Shown here one piece after another: positions 1 to 7,926 of a stretch of 36,815 bases of DNA (position 1 is the stretch's first letter; the number at the start of each line of letters is the position of its first letter). Below the pieces are notes generated by a model. That model was given only the letters and a program-made list of their open reading frames with translations. It did no database searches and had not been told where the DNA came from. Source of the stretch: Anaerolineae bacterium (GTDB lineage Bacteria > Chloroflexota > Anaerolineae > B4-G1 > SLSP01); assembly GCA_025454475.1 (NCBI GenBank), contig JALOOJ010000013.1:1-36815 (forward strand), in the 5' to 3' direction. The position numbers and the translations under genes were made by a program.

Positions 1-33
1 TGCGATGAACCGGTCAGGCAGCCCTGCAACCAT
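1..33 (-). CDS. 5' end of an unidentified gene cut by the window edge
   Basis: Only 11 codons are visible, reading MVAGLPDRFIA from an ATG at 33. A strong ribosome-binding sequence (GGAGGTG) lies just upstream, 25 bases after the stop codon of the MFS gene, so this is probably the next gene of the same transcript. An in-frame ATG at 48 is a possible alternative start but would place the ribosome-binding sequence inside the gene. No function can be assigned. Confidence 0.5.
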   Translation of the reverse strand, partial: MVAGLPDRFIA

Positions 34-58
34 CGTCACCTCCGTCATCGGTATGCAC

Positions 59-1507
59 TCAGTCCCGGGGCCCTCGCTGTGCGGGGGTCGGGCCACGTAT
101 CTCTCTTACTCCTGCCATCGCCGGAACGGCCAGCAGGAACATCACGCCGTAGATGGCAAACAGAAAGACGTATCCGTTAGCATCAGCAATCGGCCCGCCG
201 ATATAAGCTCCGATGGCGCCCGCACCGGCACCGGCGAGGTTCGAGAGCCCCAGGAACCGACCGGCCTGACCCTCGGGCACGATCGCCGTGCCCAGGGCCC
301 AACTTGCCGAGAAGAAGAGGCCCATCGCTGCGCCGATCAGACTGCCCCCGGCGTAGAGCGCAGCCATCGAAGGCACGAGCAGGATCACCAGCGTGCCAGC
401 TGCCGCGATCAGGCTGCTGAGCACAACCAACAGCCGTTTCCCGAACCGGTCCGACAGCCAACCGCTGGGCAGGGCCGTCAGCATAATCGCGATACCCACG
501 AACATCATCACCCGAGCAGCTGGCCCTGCAGCCCGCTCACCTGCCAACTCGACATAGCGCTCCTGCAGAAAGTAGAGCATAAAGCCGGCAAAGTTGTTCG
601 CCGCTACCAGAAAAGCCAGGCGACTGATCACCCACCAGGTAAAGGATCGATGGGCTGCCGCGTCCTGGCCCAGACCGACGCTCACACTGATCCACACGCC
701 TGCCAGGATGGCCAATGCCATCGCCAACACGCCGATAGCCGCGATCGTCCATCGCGCAGCGAGTCCTGAGAGGTCCGCCGCCCATCGCATCCCTGCACCG
801 GCCACAGCCCCAGTCCCAAGGATCACGGACGTAAAGATAGCCGTCATCAGCGCCAGACGTAACAACGGTTGCCAGTCCATAGGGCCGGGTGACACGGCCA
901 GCGGGCGTTCAGGAACAACCATGGTCACTGCAGCACAGACCAGGATCACGGCGATCACCGAAAAGAGCGCGCCCCACAGGTTTCCCGCGGCGACCATATC
1001 GGCGACGACGAAAGAGGTGAAGACCAGCGGCACGGGCAGTTCCAGCAGCGCTTTGAACCCCGAGAAGCGACCGCATTGGTCCAGTGGCACCAGGTCCGGG
1101 ATCAGCCCCTGTGTCGCAGCGTGGGCCGCGTTGGATGCGACCATGGACAGGATAATGATGGCGAAGAAGACCCAGTATCCGACCAAACCCTCCAGGCTTG
1201 CGACAGCGCCGATCAGGATGAGAACCACGGCCTCACCGACTGCACCCCAAAGCACAAAGGGACGTCGCCGGCCCAGTCGTGCCGTGCCGCGATCAGAGAG
1301 CAGCCCCATTAGCGCCTGTATCAACAGCGCGACCATCAAGCTCCAGAGGCGGATCCGACCGACATAGGTGCCCTTGAGCGACTCACCCACAAAGCGCTGC
1401 ACCAGCAGAGGCACGACCAGCGGCGTCAGCACCTGTGAACGCGTCGTCAAGGCAAACCAGTAGATGTTGATGCTGATGTAGTCATACCAACGGGTGGGTC
1501 GGTTCAC
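59..1507 (-). CDS. MFS transporter (GPH/SLC45-like)
   Basis: An integral membrane protein of 482 residues with about twelve hydrophobic segments by inspection. It carries a major facilitator motif A between helices 2 and 3 (GLLSDRGTARLGRRRP) and a second loop of the same kind in the C-terminal half (GWLSDRFGKR). Length and motif fit the major facilitator superfamily; the aromatic-rich N-terminus and motif resemble sugar:cation symporters of the GPH/SLC45 type, but the substrate cannot be read. The start is a GTG at 1507 preceded by AAGGAAGG. It is divergent from the acyltransferase gene and probably co-transcribed with the gene that begins at 33. Confidence 0.85.
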   Translation of the reverse strand: MNRPTRWYDYISINIYWFALTTRSQVLTPLVVPLLVQRFVGESLKGTYVGRIRLWSLMVALLIQALMGLLSDRGTARLGRRRPFVLWGAVGEAVVLILIGAVASLEGLVGYWVFFAIIILSMVASNAAHAATQGLIPDLVPLDQCGRFSGFKALLELPVPLVFTSFVVADMVAAGNLWGALFSVIAVILVCAAVTMVVPERPLAVSPGPMDWQPLLRLALMTAIFTSVILGTGAVAGAGMRWAADLSGLAARWTIAAIGVLAMALAILAGVWISVSVGLGQDAAAHRSFTWWVISRLAFLVAANNFAGFMLYFLQERYVELAGERAAGPAARVMMFVGIAIMLTALPSGWLSDRFGKRLLVVLSSLIAAAGTLVILLVPSMAALYAGGSLIGAAMGLFFSASWALGTAIVPEGQAGRFLGLSNLAGAGAGAIGAYIGGPIADANGYVFLFAIYGVMFLLAVPAMAGVREIRGPTPAQRGPRD

Positions 1508-1586
1508 TGGAATCCTTCCTTCACTTCAGCAGACGCCATACCGCCGCACCGCAGGCCGCACGGCAGCCGCCACCAAGCCTGTTCCA

Positions 1587-1614
1587 TTGACCTGTGCGTG
1601 AGCTGTGATAGCGT
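1587..1614 (+). promoter_or_regulatory. candidate promoter for the acyltransferase gene
   Basis: TTGACC, a 16-bp spacer and TAGCGT preceded by TG (extended -10) lie in the divergent intergenic region. The -10 is poor, so this is a weak call supported mainly by the spacing shared with stronger promoters in the window. Confidence 0.35.
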
Positions 1615-1690
1615 GAGCAAACAGGGAGCCATCAGGCTTGCCTGCATCATAGCACTGGAGCAACGCAGCTCAAACACGAAGGGCAGGTCT

Positions 1691-2809
1691 ATGCCAGACC
1701 AGGAGACCACGATCGCCTATCCCAGACGGCGGCTGGCTCGGGGACTGCTGCGAGGGCTTGGGCGGGTACTGGTCCCACTGCTCACACGCACGCAGGTCAC
1801 CGGTGCTGAACGCTTTCCCCCGAGTGGGCCGCTCATCGTGGTTGGGAATCATATCGCCGCGATGGAGGTCGTGCTGATGGTGGTCCACGCACCGCGGCCT
1901 ATGGAGATGCTCGGTGCAGGCGACATCGCGGCGCCTCCGCTTATGGACGCCATCTCGCGACTCTACGGCTTCATCCCGGTCAACCGGGGCAACTTGGATC
2001 GCCCGGCTCTGACCCAGGCGCTGGATGTCCTCCGCCATGGGGGCGTTCTGGGCCTCTTCCCCGAAGGCGGCATCTGGGATCCCGGCGCCATGGAGGCCAA
2101 GCGCGGCGTCGCCTGGCTCAGCTACCACGCGAGGGCCCCGATCCTCCCCATTGGCTTCGGCAGTCCGGAGGGCGCGCTCAGGGCAACGCTCATGTTTGGG
2201 CGCCCTCGATTGGTGATGGCTATAGGGGAGCCTCTGCCGCCCATCGATCTGCCTCCGGGTGTGCCCCGCCGCGAGGGATTGCAGCGTGCCGCAACCGCCA
2301 TCATGGATGCCGTCGATAACCTGATCCCTGCCGCGTACCGGCAGCAACGAGCTACGATCACTGACGAACGCTTTGAGTTGAGACTCGCGGTCCACGACGC
2401 CACGGGCCAAGAGATACCCGTCCCGCCGTCCCTTACGCTGACGCATGCCGAGGCGCTGTGCAAGGTCTTCTACCGCCCCGCCATCTTGCGTATCTTCGTC
2501 AAGGACCTTCGCCTACCTGCTGTCGCCCTTCAGCAGCTTGAGCTTCACCCTTCACCAACCGACCTGGTCGCCGCCCTGGCCCCCATCCTGAACTACATCA
2601 CCCACGATAACCCTGGTTTCTTCCCCTACCGCTTTGGGACTCCAGGCGGCCTTGCCATGGGGGCCGGCGTCCGCGAGCTGTACGATCTAGCTGCCTGGGC
2701 GCGAGACTCGGGACACAGCCTGCTCATTCAGCCGATCCGCCGCTACCGCCTCGCCGGACAGAGCGAGGAGATTGTCGAGACGATGCCCGGTGAGGCGCAC
2801 GTGTGGTAG
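1691..2809 (+). CDS. PlsC-like glycerophosphate/lysophospholipid acyltransferase
   Basis: A 372-residue protein whose first ~230 residues match the PlsC acyltransferase fold, which moves a fatty acyl group onto a lysophospholipid at the inner face of the membrane. Visible blocks are H54-IAAM-E59 (the catalytic HX4D position, here HX4E), GFIPVNRGN near 93-101 and LFPEGG at 122-127 (family motif FPEGTRS). The C-terminal ~140 residues match nothing I recognise. The ATG at 1691 is chosen because the recognisable domain starts soon after it and GAAGGGCAGG lies upstream; an in-frame ATG at 1598 would overlap the candidate promoter. The next gene follows in the same direction after 45 bases. Substrate is not determinable, and Glu for Asp in the catalytic motif is unusual. 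Confidence 0.8.
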   Translation: MPDQETTIAYPRRRLARGLLRGLGRVLVPLLTRTQVTGAERFPPSGPLIVVGNHIAAMEVVLMVVHAPRPMEMLGAGDIAAPPLMDAISRLYGFIPVNRGNLDRPALTQALDVLRHGGVLGLFPEGGIWDPGAMEAKRGVAWLSYHARAPILPIGFGSPEGALRATLMFGRPRLVMAIGEPLPPIDLPPGVPRREGLQRAATAIMDAVDNLIPAAYRQQRATITDERFELRLAVHDATGQEIPVPPSLTLTHAEALCKVFYRPAILRIFVKDLRLPAVALQQLELHPSPTDLVAALAPILNYITHDNPGFFPYRFGTPGGLAMGAGVRELYDLAAWARDSGHSLLIQPIRRYRLAGQSEEIVETMPGEAHVW

Positions 2810-2854
2810 GTGCGAACGATTCCTTCAGGGGAAATCCTCAGTAAGCGAGGTGCT

Positions 2855-5365
2855 ATGCACACCATCACCCTGGGTCGGCGACCGACCTTTGGCGAAGTCG
2901 TTGACTACTATATGCAGGAGCAGTTCTTGCGTTATCTGTTGGACACAACAAGCAACCGTCGTGTCGTGCTCGTCATCGCTGCGCGCAAGCACTGGGAGCC
3001 CAACTGGGAAACCGATGGAATCAGGGGAGGAAATACCGACGATCTGCGCCGCTGGATCCAGGGCAAGGTGCAGCAGCACCTAGCCCATGTGTCGGCGGGT
3101 GATCGGCCTGATTACTACCCGGCTTTCCACCAATCCGTCTGGCGAGGCAGAGCCGATCAGCAGGTGATGGACTGCATCTTCGAGGCTGACCTACCCTCGT
3201 GGCGCGACGCTTTTCGCGATGTTGGCACCGTCGTCGCGCTGCTTGAGCAATACGGCGTGCCCTACCAATGCAAGTTCAGCGGGCATCGCAGCTTACACAT
3301 CGTCATCCCTGGCGAGGCGATGCCCCCAGGCTATCGCGGCACCGGCGCAAGGAGACTGGCCCGGCAGCTATTGCGGTGGAGCCATAGCCAGGCCCACACA
3401 CTTCCCAGGATAACCCGCATGCCCTACAGCCTTAACGAGGACACAGGCTTGGTGTGCCTGCCGATCGAGCCGGGCTTGCTCCGCTCATTCCGGCCATGGC
3501 AAGCGAACCTGCATCTGGTCGACATCTCCAAGCAGCCGCACAGCCCCGAGGTTGATGAGAGCCACCAGGATCACTTGGCGCAACTGCTCCAGGATCTCGG
3601 GAATGGTGCTGCAGACATAACACACCAAGGGAGCGTAACCAATCGCCCCACGTACGTCATCGACGATCCTGATCGAGTCTTGGCTCCGTATCGAGATCGC
3701 CTCAAGAGCCTCCACAGCAGCGGAGCGATCGGCCATGTCTGGGCACGGCTGGCAGGTGATCTCCCGGTGACGAATTCGGAACTAATGAACGGACTCTTGC
3801 AGGACGATCCGGACGTGGCATGGCTATGGGCCGAAGCCTATGTGTTCCACGGAACTACCGTCACGCCACAAGTCTTCGAGGCCCTACTCACGCAGGAAGA
3901 GGAGTACGCCCGGGCCTCTGCCACGGACATCTTGCTCAGGTTCGAGAGGGTGATCGTGCCCCTTGTCGTGCAGGCTATCCGTGAGCTGACCGTGTACACG
4001 GCGGTCGGGGCGAAGGCAGCCTATCTGCTGACTCAAAGCCCGTGGCTGCGACAAGCTGTGTTCGACGCGATTAGCGCCAGCGCTGACGACGCCCACGACG
4101 CACGTATCACCGTGGCGTGTTTGACCGGCGCCGTAACCAGCGACTGGTGCTCGGCGCTGGCACTGCTCGAGCCCATCAGGAAAACACCAGAGCTGCCACC
4201 ACACGAACGGGCGCGGCTGCGACGCAAGATCAGGGCTCTGGAGATAATGGCCACCCTCGGTGGATGGGACAAGGTGCATGAGGACGAGAAGGCCCGGCGT
4301 CTGGCAGCCCTGGGCCCTGAAGTCACAGAGCTGCTCCTGATGGCTGCCAACAGCCCGGAGCCTCGGTTCAGACGGGGGATTGTGACGGCTTTGGCGGTCC
4401 GTGCGGACCCGCGTGCCACAGAGGTGCTAATCCGCGCTCTCAACGACGACTACACCAAGGTGAGGCAGAAAGCGGTTGGGGGTCTCGTTCGGATCGGAAG
4501 GCCTGCTGTGGCCCACCTCATCAGCGCCGCCGATAGCGACCAGACACGCATCCGGCGTTATGCTCTGCTATGCCTGGGCAGAATCGCGCTATCGGATCCG
4601 GAGGCCGCGGCACGAGCGAGGAATGTAGTCGCGGGCGCCCTCGCTGATGGCGAAGAGGCTGTGCGCCGCACTGCGATAAGAGCTATGGCGAGCATGGCGA
4701 CACTGGATGATCTGGACATTCTCACGGCCTTGCTGGGAGAGGCTGAACCGGAGATCGCCATCGCTGCAACGTTGATACTCGAAGCACTGGGGATGGAAGG
4801 AACTGAGGCGCTCGGCGCGATGGCGATAGGTGAGCACGTTCCTGCGGCCGCCTATTACATCGCGCGTCAGGGGGACGCGAGGGGAAGTGAGATCCTCGCC
4901 GCGCAACTTGGGGACGAAAGCAAACAGAAAATCGCGGTCGAATACCTACGCGAGCTTAGAGATCCGCGGTGTGTCTCCTATCTGGTCGAGCAGATCAGAG
5001 AGTCAACGGATTGGCGAGGGATCTGGTTGGCGCAGGAACTGGGAGCAATAGGTGGCGATATCGCAGTGCAGGCACTGATCGAGACGCTATCGCGAGATGC
5101 GCACTTGATGCGCCGAGGGGCCGTCCGTGGCCTGGACACAGCACGGGATCCGGCAGCGATTCCGGCGCTCGTCGATGCCCTGGATGATGCCGACGGAAAG
5201 GTGCGCAAGCTGGCAGCCGATGCTCTGGTGCGCTTCGGTGAGGTAGCAACTGGGAGCCTGCACGAAGCGTTGGCACGGACGGGTGAACGCGATGGGCGCC
5301 GTCGCAGCATCCTGACGCAGATTCTCGGTAGGCTGGAGAGGTCGGCCCCGAGCGCCCAAAGCTAG
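2855..5365 (+). CDS. primase-like (AEP fold) N-terminal domain fused to HEAT repeats
   Basis: An 836-residue protein. Residues ~95-230 resemble the small catalytic subunit of archaeo-eukaryotic primases: E110-A-D112 in CIFEADLP at the place of the metal-binding DxD/DxE, S142-G-H-R-S-L-H148 at the place of SGxxGxH, and TRMPYSLNEDTGLVCLPI, which matches the 'R-x-PYSL-x-x-x-TGL' block of PriS-like proteins. From about residue 470 to 825 there are repeated helical pairs typical of HEAT/PBS-lyase-like repeats (for example ATEVLIRALNDDYTKVRQKA), usually a protein-binding solenoid. The middle ~200 residues are helical and unassigned. ATG 2855 is preceded by AAGCGAGG; a GTG at 2810, directly abutting the upstream stop, is an alternative adding 15 residues. 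Function is unknown. The primase assignment is by motif reading, and catalytic activity is uncertain because motif I begins with Glu and one motif II glycine is Ser. Confidence 0.7.
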   Translation: MHTITLGRRPTFGEVVDYYMQEQFLRYLLDTTSNRRVVLVIAARKHWEPNWETDGIRGGNTDDLRRWIQGKVQQHLAHVSAGDRPDYYPAFHQSVWRGRADQQVMDCIFEADLPSWRDAFRDVGTVVALLEQYGVPYQCKFSGHRSLHIVIPGEAMPPGYRGTGARRLARQLLRWSHSQAHTLPRITRMPYSLNEDTGLVCLPIEPGLLRSFRPWQANLHLVDISKQPHSPEVDESHQDHLAQLLQDLGNGAADITHQGSVTNRPTYVIDDPDRVLAPYRDRLKSLHSSGAIGHVWARLAGDLPVTNSELMNGLLQDDPDVAWLWAEAYVFHGTTVTPQVFEALLTQEEEYARASATDILLRFERVIVPLVVQAIRELTVYTAVGAKAAYLLTQSPWLRQAVFDAISASADDAHDARITVACLTGAVTSDWCSALALLEPIRKTPELPPHERARLRRKIRALEIMATLGGWDKVHEDEKARRLAALGPEVTELLLMAANSPEPRFRRGIVTALAVRADPRATEVLIRALNDDYTKVRQKAVGGLVRIGRPAVAHLISAADSDQTRIRRYALLCLGRIALSDPEAAARARNVVAGALADGEEAVRRTAIRAMASMATLDDLDILTALLGEAEPEIAIAATLILEALGMEGTEALGAMAIGEHVPAAAYYIARQGDARGSEILAAQLGDESKQKIAVEYLRELRDPRCVSYLVEQIRESTDWRGIWLAQELGAIGGDIAVQALIETLSRDAHLMRRGAVRGLDTARDPAAIPALVDALDDADGKVRKLAADALVRFGEVATGSLHEALARTGERDGRRRSILTQILGRLERSAPSAQS

Positions 5366-5515
5366 ACTGAGTACCGCCGAGCCGTCGGCCTCAGATCGCG
5401 CAACCTCTGTTGATGTCCCGCGTACATGACCATGGGTGTGTCACGACGCGGGTCCCTGTGCGTGGGTCAAGGGCCCTGCTCCAGAGGATAGCATCAGCAG
5501 TGAAAGGACGCGGAA

Positions 5516-6235
5516 ATGAACGAGGAAGCGATGGAAACTGAAGCGACTGAACACGAGATCCCGGTGAAGCTGACTACCAGAGCCGAAGTCACCGCGAAGA
5601 TAATGGCCCAACGCGATCTGAGCGGCGCAGATATGAGCGGCGCTGACCTGCCAGGGATGAAACTCGCCGGGCTCAAGATGCAGAAGGCGAACCTTGCCGG
5701 CGCCAACCTCGCCGGCGGGCTGTTCGCGGGCGCAGACATGGACCAGGCCGACCTCAGCGACGCCGATCTGACCGGCGCAAAGATGATGGGCGTGAATCTC
5801 GGGAAAGCCCTGCTCCGCAAGGTGAAAATGACTGCGGCAAGGGTCATGGGCGTCAACCTCGGAGGAGCCGATCTGACCGACGCTGACCTAACCGACGCAC
5901 GGTTGATGGGCACTAATCTGGAAGGCGTCATGGCTCGCGGTGTGAATCTGACAGCAGCCCAGGTGGTGGGCAGCAACTTCAAGAACGCGGACTTCGCGGG
6001 TGCCGACTTCACCAGCGCGACGCTCAAGCGCGTGGATGTCACCGGCGCCGACTTCAGCGATGTCGATACCACGGGCACACGCTCCGGCAAAGTGGACTGG
6101 TCCCTGGCCAAGGTGGCACCGGCCAAGTTGCCCGAGCCCATGCCCGAACCCCCGGCCTGGCTACCGGGCGCGATCGTGGGTGTCGGTGTCGTATTGCTGA
6201 TCTTGGCCCTGCGCAACAAACGCCGCAAGGCCTAG
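5516..6235 (+). CDS. pentapeptide-repeat protein with C-terminal membrane anchor
   Basis: A 239-residue protein. Residues ~35-185 are tandem A(D/N)LxG/x pentapeptides (ADLSDADLTGAK, ANLAGANLAGG and others), the signature of the right-handed quadrilateral beta-helix. A short charged N-terminus (MNEEAMETEATEHE) precedes them. After a Pro-rich linker (about 200-213) one hydrophobic segment (GAIVGVGVVLLILAL) and a basic tail (RNKRRKA) end the protein. With no signal peptide this looks like a tail-anchored cytoplasmic beta-helix; that topology is inferred. GAAAGGACGCGG upstream supports the start. The 150-bp gap before it shows no convincing promoter. Partner and role are unknown; gyrase-protecting pentapeptide proteins are a family comparison only, and none is known to me with this anchor. 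Confidence 0.85.
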   Translation: MNEEAMETEATEHEIPVKLTTRAEVTAKIMAQRDLSGADMSGADLPGMKLAGLKMQKANLAGANLAGGLFAGADMDQADLSDADLTGAKMMGVNLGKALLRKVKMTAARVMGVNLGGADLTDADLTDARLMGTNLEGVMARGVNLTAAQVVGSNFKNADFAGADFTSATLKRVDVTGADFSDVDTTGTRSGKVDWSLAKVAPAKLPEPMPEPPAWLPGAIVGVGVVLLILALRNKRRKA

Positions 6236-6250
6236 GATCCGGCTGAATGC

Positions 6251-6326
6251 ACTGCCCAAGTCGCTAGACTGGGGCAGTACCTGCCTCTCCCGCTCAAGGG
6301 GCTTTCGGAGACCTTGGGCGGGAGAG
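6251..6326. terminator. two tandem hairpins between convergent genes (bidirectional terminator)
   Basis: Hairpin one pairs 6251-6262 with 6267-6278 (11 pairs and one mismatch, 4-base loop). Hairpin two pairs 6285-6299 with 6312-6326 (15 pairs including one G-T wobble). They lie between the pentapeptide gene and the end of gatB, which converge. Neither has a clear T-run, so the terminator call rests on position and stem stability. Confidence 0.6.
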
Positions 6327-6349
6327 AAGAGGCTTGGGCGACCCTTCGG

Positions 6350-7825
6350 TCAGCGCCGCCGCGCCTCGAGTTTTCCGCGAAGCAACCCAAGGACCGTCTG
6401 AGGTTGCGCTCGCCCGCGCGTTGCGCGCATAACCTGTCCCATGAACCACTGCAGCAAGCTCTCTCTCCCGCCGAGGAAAGCGACGACCTCGTCGGGATGG
6501 TCGGACAATACCTGGTCAGCGATCTGTGACAGCGCCTCCTCGTCCGATATCTGGACCAACCCGTTGTCCTTGACGATCACCTCCGGCGCCCGACCGGTCT
6601 CGAACATCGTCGCGAGCACGTCCTTGGCACTACTCAGGCTAACTGTCCCGGCATCAACAAGCTTCACGAGTGAGGCGATCGACTCCGGGGTCACGCGCAC
6701 AGCCTCCAGCGCCACGCCATCACGGTTCATCAAGTACGCCAACTCGCCCACGATCCACTTGCTGACAGAGGCTGCATTCCCACCGTAGCTGCGGGCCGCC
6801 GCCTCAAAGTAGCTGGCCAGCGCCTGATCCTCGACGAGGATACGTGCGTCGTTCTCGACCAGGCCATAGACCCCAACGAAGCGGGCATACTTTGCATCGG
6901 GCAACTCAGGCAGCGCCTGTCTCACCTCCTCGATCCATGCACCGTCGATGGTCAGCGGCGGCAGATCGGGCTCCGGGAAGTAGCGATAGTCGTGCGCGTG
7001 CTCCTTGCTGCGCTGGGAAACGGTTACACCCCGTGCTTCATCCCAGCCCAGCGTCTCCTGGACCACTGTCCCCCCCGCCTCAACCACCTCGATCTGACGG
7101 GCGATCTCATACTCGGAGGCTCGCACCAGCGCCCGGAAACTGTTGAGGTTCTTGATCTCCGTCCGCGTGCCAAGGGCTTCAGTCCCACGTGGACGTATCG
7201 ACACATTCGCCTCAAAACGCAAGACGCCTTTCTCCATGTCTCCCGAGTTAACCCCCAGATAGCGCAGGATCTCACGGATCTTGGTCCCATAGGCATACGC
7301 CGCCGCAACGGAGTGCATATCGGGCTCGGAGACGATCTCGAGCAACGGCACACCTGACCGGTTGAAGTCAATCAGAGTGTAGGCACCCCCGCGAGCCCCT
7401 CCGGCGGAGTAGTGGAAGCTCTTCGCCGTGTCCTCCTCCATATGCGCGCGCCGGATACCGATGCGGACGTTCCCACCATCCTCGGTCTGCACGTCGATCC
7501 AGCCATTCGTCGCAATCGGGTCATCGTATTGCGAGATCTGGTATCCCTTGGGAAGATCGGGGTAAAAGTAGTTCTTGCGCGCGAAGCTCGTGGATGCGTT
7601 TATCTGGCAGTTCAGCGCCAGCCCAACCAGCATGGCCTGCTCGACTGCGAGTTTGTTCACCACGGGCATGGCCCCGGGCAACCCACCGCAGACCGGGCAG
7701 ACAGCAGTGTTCGGCTCCGCCACCGTCGTATCCACCACCGGGCACCCACAGAACATCTTCGACGCTGTGCGCAACTCGGCGTGGATTTCCATACCGATGA
7801 CGATTTCGTATTCGGTCTCCGCCAT
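6350..7825 (-). CDS. gatB: aspartyl/glutamyl-tRNA amidotransferase subunit B
   Basis: GatB is the kinase/transferase subunit of the GatCAB amidotransferase, which converts Asp-tRNA(Asn) to Asn-tRNA(Asn) and/or Glu-tRNA(Gln) to Gln-tRNA(Gln). The 491-residue length is normal. Diagnostic blocks are the opening YEIVIGMEIHAEL, the zinc-site cysteines FCGCP and CPVCGG, YFYPDLPKGYQISQYD, RIGIRRAHMEEDTAKS, and a C-terminal tRNA-binding YqeY-like tail ending in helices rich in Arg. ATG 7825 is preceded by AGGAGAG and begins the conserved domain; in-frame codons further upstream encode low-quality sequence. It is the last gene of the aspS-gatC-gatA-gatB unit and ends 24 bases from a hairpin pair. Confidence 0.97.
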   Translation of the reverse strand: MAETEYEIVIGMEIHAELRTASKMFCGCPVVDTTVAEPNTAVCPVCGGLPGAMPVVNKLAVEQAMLVGLALNCQINASTSFARKNYFYPDLPKGYQISQYDDPIATNGWIDVQTEDGGNVRIGIRRAHMEEDTAKSFHYSAGGARGGAYTLIDFNRSGVPLLEIVSEPDMHSVAAAYAYGTKIREILRYLGVNSGDMEKGVLRFEANVSIRPRGTEALGTRTEIKNLNSFRALVRASEYEIARQIEVVEAGGTVVQETLGWDEARGVTVSQRSKEHAHDYRYFPEPDLPPLTIDGAWIEEVRQALPELPDAKYARFVGVYGLVENDARILVEDQALASYFEAAARSYGGNAASVSKWIVGELAYLMNRDGVALEAVRVTPESIASLVKLVDAGTVSLSSAKDVLATMFETGRAPEVIVKDNGLVQISDEEALSQIADQVLSDHPDEVVAFLGGRESLLQWFMGQVMRATRGRAQPQTVLGLLRGKLEARRR

Positions 7826-7926
7826 GCGAGCTCTCTCCTCTAGATGCCAGGAATTAGCGGTTAGGGACGGGGGATAAGGGTTCGACTGACCCCATCCTCC
7901 CGTATCCCCGACCAACTCATCTCCTA
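7826..7926 (-). other. gatA-gatB spacer with degenerate G-rich words
   Basis: A 101-bp gap between co-directional genes. On the minus strand it repeats short words such as GGGGATA, GGGATGGGG and AGGGACGGGGG-like runs, resembling the aspS-gatC spacer. I see no hairpin terminator or promoter that I would defend, so gatB is probably in the same transcript. Confidence 0.4.

Noticed and set aside
594-1367. Long plus-strand reading frames opposite the MFS transporter
   Set aside because: They are antisense shadows of a well-supported gene in GC-rich DNA, without ribosome-binding sites or recognisable protein sequence.
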